This document shows positions 10,911-22,915 of a DNA stretch of 64,000 nucleotides, in pieces (position 1 is the first letter of the stretch; each line of letters opens with the position of its first letter). The notes beneath the pieces were generated by a model. That model was given only the letters and a program-made list of their open reading frames with translations. It was not told the origin of the DNA and did no database searches. The DNA comes from Triticum aestivum (Eukaryota; Streptophyta; Magnoliopsida; Poales; Poaceae), in contig NC_057808.1 of assembly GCF_018294505.1 (NCBI RefSeq), positions 354,070,696 to 354,134,695 of the forward strand, in the 5' to 3' direction. Position numbers and translations under genes: made by a program.

Positions 10911-11429
10911 TGTCGTGGAATTGTCACGGCAGATGTCCTCGTGCAAGGACTTAGTCGTGGAGCCATCGCATCTAGGAAGCTTAAAGGGGTTAAACGGGAC
11001 AAGGAACACAAGGGTTATACTGGTTCGGCCCCTTACAGTGAAGGTAAAAGCCTACGTCCAGTTGAGGTGGTATTGATTAGGGTTTCGATGACCAGGAGCT
11101 AAACCGTCCTGCCTGGTTATCGATTTGGTCTTACTTGTCCCTAAACCGCCGCCGGGTCGTCCCTTTATATAGAGAGGTTGACGCCCAGCGGCTCTCAGAG
11201 TCCCGGCCGGCTCATAACAGTGTCTAGCTCGGACTCTTAACTATTCTTGCCTTACACTACAAGTTTCACCATAACGGCGGTTAGCACTACGGGCCTTAAG
11301 CCATCTCCGGGTCTTAAGCCCATTATTGACCCGCCGTCTTCAAGTTTGGTACTGAGCTTCGCGTGATGACCATTATGACGTAACCCGGCCCCTCCTGGGC
11401 GGGTGACTCCAATGGTTATATCCTCAACA
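10911..11429 (-). repeat. 3' LTR of the Tat element
   Basis: 519 bp, TGTCGTGG at 10911 to CCTCAACA at 11429. Minus strand reads TGTTGAGG to CCACGACA. It contains TATATAAAGGG on the minus strand (about 11161-11172). The adjacent internal purine-rich CTGGGGCCTAA is the likely polypurine tract. Confidence 0.95.
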
Positions 11430-11713
11430 TTAGGCCCCAGATTGATTTGAACCGGTTCATGTCAATCTTCAATCCCTTTGAGAGAAAATCTTCCGGCTTA
11501 TATTTGTGCGAAGGTTATAACCCGCCGTGACATCATCTTCTGGATTCCTGATAACCCTCCATGACGTCATCTTCCATCAAGTTCATTTTTTTATTCTGTC
11601 ATATCCCAACGGATCTTATCTTTAATGGCCATCCCGAAAATCGAGGCGCTTCTGTGGCGAGATAATCACGCCTTGTCCTCCTCGTTTCTCGCGCCCACTT
11701 ATTAGCCGCACCT

Positions 11714-11721
11714 TATAAATA
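11714..11721 (+). promoter_or_regulatory. TATA box of the antisense Tat accessory gene
   Basis: TATAAATA, followed by a CT-rich leader and a 5' UTR intron (GTAAGT at 11898, acceptor TCATAG ending 12466) before the ATG at 12483. This suggests the gene has a promoter of its own, apart from the LTR. Confidence 0.55.
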
Positions 11722-12482
11722 GGCCCGGCCCATAAGCCTTCATTCACTATCTCCTCCATTGTCTTCCTCCTCTGACACCCGAGAGCTCGAGCTCCGCCGC
11801 CGCCACCGTGCCCCCTGGTCTTCTCCAACCTTGGCCGCTGCATCACCCTGAACTGGTCCAGAGAAACGGCGGCGACCTCCGTGACTCATCAGCACCTGTA
11901 AGTTCTTGCCACTCCATAGAATAGATCCGCATTAGGGTTCTTGCCGTTATCCCCTGTTCTTCGCAGTTCGTCGCCATTTCTTCACAGTTCCTCCTACACG
12001 GCCCCCTTGGATCCAGAAACCATATAGAGCTCGTGCGGCTGTGGTTTCGCACCCATTTTCAACAGTAGCATGTCCCCTTTACTTGCAAAGAGATCTCCTT
12101 AGAGCTCATGAACTTCTCTGTATCAGCTTCTAGGTGTAGAAATTTTTTCTTTCTAGTCGATCGTTTGATCCAAAATAATTACTGCGATCTGTGAAACTTG
12201 TTTGTGCCACACTTAGTCAAAAATTGCATCTGTTAGCTATGGCGGCTCATATCTCCGGCTTAAAAGAGGCCACATGCTGTGAACTTTCCGGCTCATTTAT
12301 GATAGAGTTTTGAACAACTTGAATTACTCACGATGCCCACAGCGGCTTAGATAACCCGACACAATTAGCCATATGTCATTAGGCCCTTCATAAGCCGCCA
12401 TCTTGAATACCGAACTGTAAACTTCCTCCGGCTTATAGTTGAACCGGACATTTCCTTTTGTCATAGGCTTTCGTCTTTCACA

Positions 12483-15400
12483 ATGCCGCCCAAGGCTCCC
12501 AAGGCACCCATTACGTGCAACTGGATGAGATCCAATGTTACTGATGACACTTTAGCTGATTTCGTGAAGACGGGTTACCTGCCCAAAAAGGAGGTCATGT
12601 CCTATCGTGCCCCTGACCTGTCGGAACAAAGACCTCAACCAAGAGATGGAGAGGTTGTGATATTTGCTGATCACATGAGCCGGGGCTTTGCTCCTCCCGG
12701 CTCAAAATTCTTCAGAGACGTTCTGAATTTTTTCGATCTGCGACCTCAAGACATTGGACCCAATTCCGTGGCGAACATTTGCAACTTTCAAGTGTTTTGT
12801 GAGGTATACCTTGGAGAGGAACCCAGTCTGCTGCTCTTTAGGGAGTTATTTTATTTGAATCGCCAGAATGAATGCGCCAACGGGCCTAGTTTGGAACTTG
12901 GTGGAATCTCCATTCAACGACGGAGAGATTGCCTCTTTCCTTATGCTGAGCCGCCAAGCCACCCAAAGGACTGGAACCTGACATGGTTCTACTACCAAGA
13001 TACCTCTCCGGCTGATGAGAACCCTCTGCCCGGCTTTCGTGCCCTGCGTTTGGAGCCAAATCACCCCCTGCCAGACAAACTATCTCAAGCTAAGCGTCAA
13101 CCACTGATCCCACCATCAACAAGATTAAGGCTCTTCTGGGAAATGGCCTTAACGGCGTCGATCTGGACCGGGTCTGGATCTCTTGGCGGGTGATTCCCTT
13201 GAGCCGCCGCCCCATCTTAATGTGTGATTACACGGGCCGGAAGGATGACCCTCTGCGGCACAGCCCCAACGATCTACCTGAGGACATCGTGGACGACATG
13301 ACCAAGTCCCTCCTGAACGAGAGCTTAGCAGACTGCGGGAGGACCGGCTTAAGCCCCTTCTGCCAAGCTAACCCGGCTCCGGCGGTAAGCTACCAATCTG
13401 AGCACTTTACTTTCCATTTTTTCAATTTTCATTTTAACTTCAAGGAAACCTTTGTTGCATTTTTCCAGGCTAATGACAAGTTCTGGAAGGTCAAGTATGA
13501 CCATGAGGCTGCCAAAAAAGCCAGGAAGGCTAAAAAAGCCGCCAGGAGAGCCGCTCCCCGCAAGAAGGGGAGTAAGCCTAGCGCCTCAGAGCTGCTTCAG
13601 TTGGATGATAGCTCTGAGTCAGAGGTAGCCCTTGATTCGTTAGGCTCTTCTTTTGTTTTTCGTCTGTTTTTGACCACCTTATTGACTTGATTATCCGCAG
13701 GATGATACCGGAGCGAGTAACCCCGGTGACCTGAAGAGGTAACTATACTTTCCTCCGACTCGACCCCTTGCCAAGGCTGAAAGTCCGAAGAGTAACCCGG
13801 AAAGTAAGATTTTCGCATCCTTTAGCTTATCAAGATCCTCAATTTCTTTTGAAGCAACAGATTCATGAGAGCCGGAGGCATACCCGGGCCAGCAAGGATA
13901 CAGACCTCTCCTCCGGCTTACCCGAAGCATCAAGAAAGCGTTGGACTGAGGTTATCTCCGACTTATACCCTTTTCATCCTTTAGCGGGCGTCACTCGTCA
14001 ACCACTCAATTCGTCTGACTCAAACTATCAGGAAACTTCACCTTCCTCTGGTGACTCCATGCAATCTAACCTGCCGGCTTTCAAGACCGCACCCGGGTAA
14101 TGATAATCATCTCATTTTGTGCTTACCTTACTTATGTTTTTTGTACTAACCTTTTGACTTTCAGTGCCCAAGCCAAGCTCAGCAAGAGGGCAAAGAAAAA
14201 TAGACCGGTCGAAGAGCCGGACTTAGCTGAACCCAATGCCTCTGCCTCTGAGCCGCCATCTGCACCAGCTCCGGGAACCGCCGCCTCAACTGAAGAACAA
14301 ACCATGGCGGGTTCTGATAACCCGGAGATTCCCAGCTCAGCCCAACCGGCCGATGACCCGGATGTGGTGATTACCCGGACTGAATATGTTGAGCCGGGAA
14401 GACCCACTGTGCTGGCCAGATGCTCTGCCAAAGAAGAACTGCTGGAGCGCCGCAGGGCTAGACTGGAGATCACTGACTATGCTAACTTGAGCATTGGAGA
14501 CATTGTTTCTGGTTATATTGGTCAAGTGCACAACTGCTGGGACCTGGAGATTGATATGGTAAAGCAGATACAGCAAAAATCGGAGGTACAACTCTCTTGC
14601 TTACTCCATAGTCATCCTTACCATGCTAGCCCCCAAGTCTATTACTTATGATAGAATATGTTGTAGACTTAACTTCCGGCTTACCTTCTTGAACCGGAAA
14701 TTAGCCCCCAAGTGCCAAGTGTCTTTGCTTGCAAAGTGCTTGGGACTTTAATGTTGCATGATAAATACTCAAACTGTAACCCGGAATGTATACAGGCTGC
14801 CTGCAAGAAATTGGAATCTGAAATCTCCGAGCTGAAGAACCGCCTAAAGACTCAGGAAACTGAGACCCGGAAGGACAATGCCAAATTTGAGTTCAGTGTT
14901 GCTGCACAGGAAAAGCTCAAGAAGAAATTTGAAACAGAAAGAAAGACTTGGGCCGAGGAGAAAATTGCTTTGCTCAGCCGGGTCGAACAAGTGGAGGCTG
15001 CTCTGACTGAGAGAACCGCCGAACTCTCCGTCTTAAAGCGCCATGTGTCACAGATGGTCGCCGCAATCTTCGGTAAGTCATTCTGCAAGCCTTTAACAAG
15101 CTTACATTCTTTATGTCTTAGAAGTCCCACAATTGCCATCAGCTCACCTAACCTTGTTATGCAGGTCCCAGAAGCTCCAACCTTAACCAAAAAGTTCTGA
15201 CCAAGCTGAAAGCTGTTTACACCTTGGTGGAGCAACTCTACACCGGGTCACAGCGTGCTTTAGCCGTTGTGGCTCTGTCCAATGAGGTTCCGACTCACCT
15301 GGCGGACGTACTCAGGCGGCTTGCCGTTCTTCCTCAGCGCTTCCAATAGCTAAGACGGGCCTCCGCAAGAGCCGGAGCTATAGCTGCACTGAGCCGGGCC

Positions 15401-15808
15401 AAGGCTTTTCTCCTGGAGCTAGACCCGGCCAACATCGCTCTTGGATACCCCAGCCTGAAGGAAGACGGCACCCCCTTTGACCAGAAAGATTTCGCTGCCT
15501 GTGTGAAGAGCGTGCGCCCGGTGGCCACCCTGATTGGGAATGACACCGACCTTACCAAGTATTAGCCGGGCTATGACGCGGAAAATCAGAGGATCCCCAC
15601 TCCACGCTATGAAGCAATCAGCTTGATCCCTCCGACTCGTAAGCATACCTTCGCCCCAGAAGTTGACCCGGCCGGGTTAATTGATGACGAGGCTCAATTT
15701 GAAGCTTTGAGCGGCATTGACTGGAAATCATCGACCTTCCAGGTCATGGAATCAGCCGGAGGAGCGGAGAGGGATGAGCCAGAAGCTTCGACCCAACAAG
15801 CACCTTGA
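12483..15808 (+). pseudogene. Antisense multi-exon accessory gene, Transposase_28-like with coiled coil
   Basis: The gene is antisense to gag-pol. Coding exons deduced from GT/AG sites and matching phases: 12483-13384, 13469-13624, 13701-13738, 13776-14096, 14165-14585, 14796-15072, 15165-15808. The first exon holds the family domain: TDDTLADFVKTGYLPKKE, PRDGEVVIFADHMSRGF, RDVLNFFDLRPQDIGPNS, CEVYLGEEPSLLLFRELF. Basic and Ser/Pro-rich linkers follow, and residues of exon 14796-15072 are heptad-rich (KKLESEISELKNRLKTQE), a likely coiled coil. Defects are one frameshift at about 13095-13115, TAG at 15347-15349 and TAG at 15563-15565. The intron 13739-13775 is only 37 bp, below the usual plant minimum, so it may carry a deletion. 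Role unknown; accessory genes of this kind are known in Tat elements. Confidence 0.75.
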
Positions 15809-16905
15809 TTTTTAGGCGGCTCATGGTTACATTTTGAAACAATGCCTCACCTTTTGGACTCGGGGAGTCTTGTAATAGAGTAGGACAAACACTTAATTTT
15901 GTCGTGCCATCGTGCACGTGTTGAATGCTTAAATCCATTGAAGTTGCTTCCTTATATTCCTCCGGGTTATAATTGATCAGTTATTTTCCTTAAGCTTGAA
16001 GAACTGTCTTTAATTATTCTGCACAGAAAAATAAATCACAAGTCTCTAGGCGGCTTACCGCATGGAGAGTCATATACTTAACCCGGAGCATAACCAAGGT
16101 CGTAAAGGACCGGCTCTCAACCGTATCTGCAAGATAACCACAATAGCTTACCTGCAAACCTGACAAGTATATATCCGGTTTATGTAACCCAAATAATGAG
16201 GTTGAGAACTCAACTCCGGTTCACCAGCATCGATAATGCTTATTGTGTGCTAGCAATATTGTTAATCAAAGTTAAGCCGGCGGAGTAAGAACCGCCCTTG
16301 CACACTGTTGATATGACCAGAAGAACTTGTTGCAAATCAGAAGATCAAAACTTAGGGGCTTCCGGTTCGAATACGACCAGAGAACCGTCCCATAGGGGTT
16401 AAGCTAAGATTCGAATGCGATCATATAGCCCCCAGTGGCTTTGGCGTTGCCGATCAAGAGGGTACCGACAGCTATGTTCTCTTTGGTTCGAATACGACCC
16501 ATGTGTGAACAGGAAGCCCCCAAATGACCTTGAGAGTTGTTTAACGACGCTGATTCGAATACGATCCACGTCGGTTCCCAAAGGGGGTTGAGCCATGATT
16601 CAAATATGATCAAGAAAAACTCCCCAATGAGCTCGGCAATTTGCCAATCAAATGGGTATCGACAGCTATGTTCTCTTTGGTTCGAATACGACCTATGTTT
16701 GAACAGGAAGCCCCCAGGTGACTATATTGTTAACGGCTAGATTCGAATACGATCGTAAGCCGGATCCACCTCCAAGTGATCATGTGATGTTGTAATGGAA
16801 ATAACACGATTACCTTTGGAGGAGAAAAGGACAGAGGTCCTGCTTTATTATTTATCATAATATATACATGGCTATAGAAATATGTACATTATGAGAGCTG
16901 GTGGC
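15809..16905. other. Spacer between the accessory gene and pol of the Tat element
   Basis: 1.1 kb without an ORF of note. It includes the 3' flank of the accessory gene and the repeat block at 16365-16760. Confidence 0.7.
16365..16760. repeat. TTCGAATACGAYC repeats, higher-order unit about 192 bp
   Basis: GATTCGAATACGATC or GGTTCGAATACGACC recurs at about 16365, 16407, 16485, 16552, 16597, 16680 and 16741. A longer block starting GACAGCTATGTTCTCTTTGG appears twice, 192 bp apart. It lies between pol and the accessory gene. Confidence 0.75.
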
Positions 16906-19900
16906 TCAAGTGTAATAGGGTCGAAGCTGAGCTATGTTCCACGGCAGACGGGTCTCTTCCTCCGACTTACGTGAATCTTTGTGCTCCCGAACATCGATAA
17001 GTTAGTATGACCCGTTGTGCAAGTTCTTGCTGACCACAAAGGGCCCTTCCCAAGGCGGGGATAACTTGTGTGCATCTGTTTGATCTTGGATAAGCCGGAG
17101 CACTAGATCACCTTCCTGGAAGACCCGGGACTTAACCCGGCGGCTGTGATAACGACGCAAGTCTTGTTGGTAAATCGCCGAGTGAGCTGCTGTCACATCA
17201 CGTTGTTCGTCCAACAAGTCAAGAGCATCTTGGCGCGCCCGCTCATTATCCGCCTCAACATAAGCCGCCACTCGAGGTGAGTCATGACGGATGTCGCTAG
17301 GGAGGACTGCTTCCGCTCCATAAACCATGAAGAAAGGCGTGTAACCCGTAGATCTGTTAGGAGTAGTATTGATGCTCCATAACACGGAGGGTAACTCCTC
17401 CACCCAACAACCCGGCGTCCGTTGCAAAGGGACCAAAAGCCGGGGCTTGATGCCCTTCAAGATCTCCTGATTAGCTCTCTCAGCTTGACCATTGGATTGA
17501 GGGTGAGCCACTGATGAAACATCAAGTCGAATATGCTCTCGTTGACAAAACTCCTCCATGGCGCCCTTAGACAGATTGGTACCATTGTCAGTTATAATGC
17601 TGTGTGGAAAACCAAAGCGAAATATCACCCTTTTCATGAACTGAACCGCTGTGGCTGCGTCACACTTACTAACTGGCTCTGCTTCAACCCACTTTGTGAA
17701 CTTGTCGACCGCCACCAAGAGGTGGGTCTTCTTATCCTTGGACCTTTTAAAAGGCCCAACCATATCAAGCCCCCAGACCGCAAATGGCCAAGTAATTGGA
17801 ATCATCCTCAGCTCCTGAGCCGGCACATGAGCCCGTCGCGAGAACCTCTGACAACCGTCACATTTACTGACCAAGTCCTCCGCATCAGCATGAGCCGTCA
17901 GCCAATAAAAACCATGACGAAAAGCCTTGGCCACAAGGGATTTTGAGCCGGCATGATGGCCACAATCCCCCTCGTGAATCTCACGTAAAATTTCTTGACC
18001 TTCCTTAGGGGAAACACAACGCTGGAAAGTTCCAGTGACACTGCGACGATGCAGCTCACCATTGATAATTATCATTGACTTAGACCGCCGGGTTATTTGT
18101 CTAGCCAAAGTTTCATCCTCAGGCAATTCTCCCCGGGTCATGTAAGCCAAGTATGGTACTGTCCAGTCTGGGGTAATGTGGAGAGCCGCCACCAACTGTG
18201 CCTCCGGGTCAGGGACAGCCAAGTCTTCCTCTGTAGGCAACTTAACAGAAGGGTTATGCAAGATGTCCAAGAAAGTATTAGGCGGCACCGACTTTTGCTG
18301 AGAGCCTAGCCGGCTTAATGCATCAGCCTCCTCGTTCTTCCTGCGATCGATATGCTCTACTTGGTAACCCTGAAAGTGTCCAGCAATGGCATCAATTTCA
18401 CGACGATAAGCCGCCATGAGAGGGTCCTTGGAATCCCACTTGCCCGACAGTTGTTGAGCCACTAAATCTGAGTCGCCAAAGCACCTTACCCGGTTCAAGC
18501 TCATCTCCTTAGCCATCTGAAGACCATGGAGCAAGGCCTCGTACTCAGCCGCATTGTTAGTACAGGGAAACATCAACCGTAGCACATAACGAAACTTGTC
18601 ACCTCTAGGGGAAGTTAATACAACTCCAGCCCCCGAGCCCTCCAATTGCCTAGACCCGTCGAAGTGAATAGTCCAATATGTATTATCCGGCTTCTCTTCA
18701 GGCACCTGCAGCTCTGTCCAATCGTTGATGAAATCCACCAATGCTTGAGATTTGACAGCAGTGCGTGGCACGTATTTCAGACCATGAGGCCCAAGCTCTA
18801 TAGCCCACTTAGCCACTCTTCCTGTGGCTTCTCTGTTTTGGATGATATCTCCTAAGGGAGCAGAACTAACCACAGTGATGGGGTGACCCTGGAAATAATG
18901 CTTAAGCTTCCGGCTTGCCATGAACACACCATAAACAAGCTTCTGCCAATGTGGATACCGCTGCTTGGACTCAATGAGCACTTCACTGACGTAGTAAACC
19001 GGCCGCTGAACCGGATACTCCTTACCCTCTTCCTTGCGCTCCACCACCACAGCCACGCTGACGGCTCGTGTGTTAGCAGCCACATACAGTAATAAGGGCT
19101 CCTTGTTAACCGGAGCAGCAAGAACTGGGGGCTCAGCTAGCTGTCTCTTCAAATCCTCAAAAGCAGCATTAGCAGCATCATTCCAGACAAAGTCATCTGT
19201 TTTCTTCATCAACTGGTACAGTGGCATGGCCTTTTCACCCAAACGGCTTATAAACCGGCTCAAAGCAGCGATGCGGCCTGCCAGACGCTGGACGTCGTTG
19301 ATGCACGCCGGCTTAGCCAGAGAGGTGATTGCCTTGATCTTTTCCGGGTTAGCTTCAATGCCTCTATTAGAAACCAGGAAACCCAAGAGCTTGCCTGCGG
19401 GAACACCAAAAACACACTTGGCCGGGTTAAGCATCATCTTGTAAACCCGGAGATTATCAAAGGTTTCTCTAAGATCATTTATCAGGGTCTCCTTCTCCCT
19501 GGACTTAACCACGATATCATCCACATAGGCATGAACATTACGCCCAATCTGGTTATGAAGACAATTCTGCACACAACGCTGATAAGTCGCCTGTGCACTC
19601 TTGAGTCGAAAAGGCATAGACACATAACAGAAGGCTCCAAAGGGAGTGATGAACGCCGTCTTCTCCTGGTCCTTAACTGCCATTTTAATCTGATGGTATC
19701 CAGAATAAGCATCCAAAAAACTTAAGCGCTCACAACCCGCCGTAGCATTAATGATTTGATCAATACGGGGGAGAGCAAAAGGATCAGCCGGACAAGCCTT
19801 GTTTAAGTCCGTGTAATCCACACACATCCGCCAGGTGCCGTTCTTCTTAAGCAAAAGTACCGGGTTAGCTAACCATTCTGGATGAAAGACTTCAACAATA

Positions 19901-20976
19901 AACCTGGCCGCCAAGAGCCGGGCCACCTCCTCACCAATGGCTTTCCGCCTCTCCTCATTAAACTGCCGAAGGAATTGCTTGACCGGCTTAAACTTCGGAG
20001 CAATATTGAGAGTGTGCTCAGCGAGTTCTCTAGGTACACCTGGCATGTCAGAAGGTTTCCATGCAAAAATGTCCCTGTTCTCACGGATGAACTCGATGAG
20101 CGCGCTTTCCTATTTCGGATCCAGATTGGCACTGATGCTAAACTGCTGAGATGAGTCACCCGGAACGAAGTCAACAAGTTTAGTCTCATCAGCTGACTTA
20201 AATTTCATTGCCGGCTCATGCTCCGTGGTCGGCTTTTTCAAAGATGTCATATCTGCCAGGTCAACATTGTCCTTGTAAAACTTCAACTCCTCTGTTGCAC
20301 AAACAGATTCTACATAAGCCACGTCACCTTCCTCACACTCCAAGGCTATCTTTCGGCTGCCATGAACCGTAATGGTCCCGTTGTGACCCGGCATCTTGAG
20401 CTGTAGATACACGTAACACGGCCGTGCCATGAACTTGGCGTAAGCCGGCCGCCCAAATATAGCATGATACAGACTTCTTATCTTAACCACCTCAAAGGTT
20501 AATTTTTCCGCCCTGTAGTTGTACTCATCTCCAAAAGCCACTTCCAGCTCGATCTTACCAACTGGATATGCCGACTAACCAGGCACCACACCATGGAAAA
20601 CAGTATTGGACTGGCTGAGGTTCTTATCAATCAACCCCATACGACGGAAGGTCTCATAATAGAGGATGTTGATGCTGTTGCCTCCATCCATGAGCACCTT
20701 AGTGAATTTATATCCCCCCACCTGAAGAGCCACCACCAGGGCCAGGTGACCCGGATTATCACCCCGGGGAGGGTGATCTTCCCTACTCCACACAATAGGT
20801 TGCTCCGACCATCTTAAATAGCGTGGAACCGCCGGCTCAACAGCATTCACAGCCCTCTTATGAAGCTTCTGATCTCGCTTGCACAGACTGGTGGTAAACA
20901 CATGATACTGTCCACCATTGAGCTGCTTTGGATTGGTCTGGTATCCCCCTACTGCTGTTGATGACCCTGGCCGGAC
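16906..20976 (-). pseudogene. pol: Tat-lineage pol: protease, RT, RNase H, aRH, integrase
   Basis: One frame is open apart from three stops. The N-terminal part overlaps the gag end and holds a retropepsin motif (VLMDGGNSINILY, near 20700). Reverse transcriptase follows: LSFLDAYSGYHQIKM, and AYVDDIVV with the catalytic YVDD. Then come RNase H and a second RNase H-like domain (TIHFDGSRQLEGSGAGVVL, NNAAEYEALLHGL), the aRH domain diagnostic of Tat. Integrase has an HHCC zinc finger (HHAGSKS...CDGCQRF) and all three catalytic acids (GLDMVGPF, TDNGTNL, NGQAERANQEIL). The in-frame stops are TAG at 20575-20577, TAG at 20110-20112 and TAA at 17002-17004; normal termination would be TGA at 16906-16908. 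Pol lies in the -1 frame relative to gag and overlaps it, so synthesis would need frameshifting. Confidence 0.95.
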
Positions 20977-22856
20977 TGCTGATTAAAGCCCCCTTGAACA
21001 TTCCGAGGATTGGAATTTGAGCCGCCGCCCGAGCCATGAAAGCCGCCCGAGCCATTGTTGCCATTAAAGGCATTGGAATTCTTAAAGGCCTTCATGATTG
21101 CGCAATCTTTCCATAGATGAGTAGCTGGCTTCTCCCTAGAGCCATGCCTTGGACAAGGCTCATTCAACAACTGCTCAAGCGTCGGGCCTGACCCGCCGGC
21201 TCGGGGAGGTGGCCTCCCCTTACGTCGCTGGTTGTTACCCAGTGAGCTGGCGTTGGCCACAAACTCTATGCTGCCATCAGCCTTACGCTTGCTACCTCCT
21301 TGGTTCGCCGGGTTATGCTGAGGACCCTTGCCATTGCCGTTCTTCTTTCCCTTCCCTGTCCTTTCATCATCCGACACAGGGTCCTTGGTACTATCAGAGT
21401 CGGCGTACTTGACGAGAGCCGCCATCAGCGTACCCATATCATTGCAATCGCGCTTGAGCCGCCCGAGTTTCATCTTCAGGGGCATGAAACGGCAATTCTG
21501 CTCCAACATTAAGACTGCAGAGCCGGCATCCATCTTATCAGATGAGTGTATTATCTCTTTGACCCGGCAAACCCAATGGGTTGTAGACTCACCCTCCTGC
21601 TGCTTACAGTTAGTCAAATCCACAATGGACATAGACTGCCTACAGGTATCTTTGAAGTTTTGGATGAACCGGGCTTTTAGCTCAGCCCAAGACCCGATAG
21701 AATTCGGTGGCAGCCCTTTCAACCAAGTGCGGGCAGTCCTATCTAACATCATGGTGAAGTACTTGGCCATTGCCGCTTCACTGACCTCCAGCAACTCCAT
21801 AGCCATCTCGTAACTCTCGATCCATGCTCCGGGTTGCAAATCAGCTGTGTAATTAGGCACTTTCCTTGGCCCTTTGAAATCCTTGGGCAGACGTTCGTTA
21901 CGGAGAGCCGGCACCAGACAAGGAACACCTCCAGTCCTCGTAGGTACACCCACGCCGATGGAAGCCGTCGGATAAGCCGGGTGTGGCTGGTAAGCCGTCA
22001 ACTGAGGCACCTGCTCCGCCTCTTGCCGTGCTCTGTCTTGGTCTACCGCGTGAAAGGCTTCGTTATGAGCCGGGCCGTGGCCAGGAGGCAAGTCATGGCG
22101 TCGGACATTACTTGAGCCGGTCGCTGAGACCATGTGTCTGCTATAACTCGGGCTCCGGCCTGGACGAGGGGTTGAATGAATCCTGTCCCGGCTATAAGAA
22201 TATGCCTCTTGCTGCGCCAGAGCCGTCCGAAGGAGTTCTCTGACCCGGCGGGTTTCAACCGCCGTTGGAGAGTCACCATCGATTGGGAGAGCCGCCAGCC
22301 GCGCCGCGGCGGCGACCATGTTTTCCAACGGGTTGGCATAATGACCCGGTGGTATTGGTACGTACTGAGGCGGGGCAGGGTTCACCCGGGGAGGTCCCAT
22401 CACTTGGGGCTGAATTGGCGTTCCAGCCCCGGGCACTATGATCTCTGGCGGGTTACTAGACCCTGCACTAGGCGTGTTGAAGAGGTTTCGAGGATCGTAA
22501 ACCGGAGGGAGTCGAGATTGGGCCTTTTGATGCCTGCTTCTCATGACCTCATTGGACGCGTTTTGATCCATCGTGAGCCGGAAAGACTGTGCCTGAATCA
22601 GCTGAGTCTGGGCGTCGAGAGCCGCCCTCTCTACAGCCATCCTGATCCCTTCCGCCGCCAGATCCTCCTTGGCTTTTGCTAGATCCAACTTTAGCTGTGC
22701 CACCTCCGCGTCATGCTGAACTTGATCCGCCAGGGCAACCGTAGCGGTCAACAGGACCGTCATCTTGTCTGTGAGATCCATCAGCACCTGAGCCGGCGAA
22801 GGCACAGGGCTTCCTGACCCGGCGGTGGGGCTTTGAACAGGTTGTGCGCCAGCCAT
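20949..22856 (-). CDS. gag: Gag polyprotein of the Tat element (635 aa)
   Basis: This is the structural protein of the virus-like particle. It starts MAGAQPVQSP at 22856, 59 bp inside the 5' LTR, and is open to TAG at 20949-20951. Residues about 30-100 are helical and charged (coiled-coil-like). A Pro-rich linker precedes the Retrotrans_gag domain at about 325-480 (ESYEMAMELLEVSEAAMAKY, RTWLKGLPPNSIGSWAEL, FKDTCRQSMSIVDLTNCKQ). Near the C terminus a Cys/His cluster, CPRHGSREKPATHLWKDC, resembles the degenerate zinc-binding motif of Tat gags. The end is Gly/Asn/Gln-rich. This is the only long undamaged coding sequence in the window. Its stop lies within the overlapping pol frame. Confidence 0.9.
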   Translation of the reverse strand: MAGAQPVQSPTAGSGSPVPSPAQVLMDLTDKMTVLLTATVALADQVQHDAEVAQLKLDLAKAKEDLAAEGIRMAVERAALDAQTQLIQAQSFRLTMDQNASNEVMRSRHQKAQSRLPPVYDPRNLFNTPSAGSSNPPEIIVPGAGTPIQPQVMGPPRVNPAPPQYVPIPPGHYANPLENMVAAAARLAALPIDGDSPTAVETRRVRELLRTALAQQEAYSYSRDRIHSTPRPGRSPSYSRHMVSATGSSNVRRHDLPPGHGPAHNEAFHAVDQDRARQEAEQVPQLTAYQPHPAYPTASIGVGVPTRTGGVPCLVPALRNERLPKDFKGPRKVPNYTADLQPGAWIESYEMAMELLEVSEAAMAKYFTMMLDRTARTWLKGLPPNSIGSWAELKARFIQNFKDTCRQSMSIVDLTNCKQQEGESTTHWVCRVKEIIHSSDKMDAGSAVLMLEQNCRFMPLKMKLGRLKRDCNDMGTLMAALVKYADSDSTKDPVSDDERTGKGKKNGNGKGPQHNPANQGGSKRKADGSIEFVANASSLGNNQRRKGRPPPRAGGSGPTLEQLLNEPCPRHGSREKPATHLWKDCAIMKAFKNSNAFNGNNGSGGFHGSGGGSNSNPRNVQGGFNQQSGQGHQQQ

Positions 22857-22915
22857 GAAGATCCCAACCCGGCTCGGCGGCTCAAAGGGGTCCGGAATAC
22901 TGTCGCCATCGGAAC
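22857..22915 (-). other. Leader and primer-binding region of the Tat element
   Basis: 59 bp between the 5' LTR and the gag ATG. On the minus strand it contains TGGCGACAGTATTCCGGA starting about 8 nt after the LTR, a candidate tRNA primer site. I could not assign the tRNA. Confidence 0.45.

Noticed and set aside
22043..22682. Plus-strand ORFs opposite gag
   Set aside because: They are shadows of the gag reading frame.
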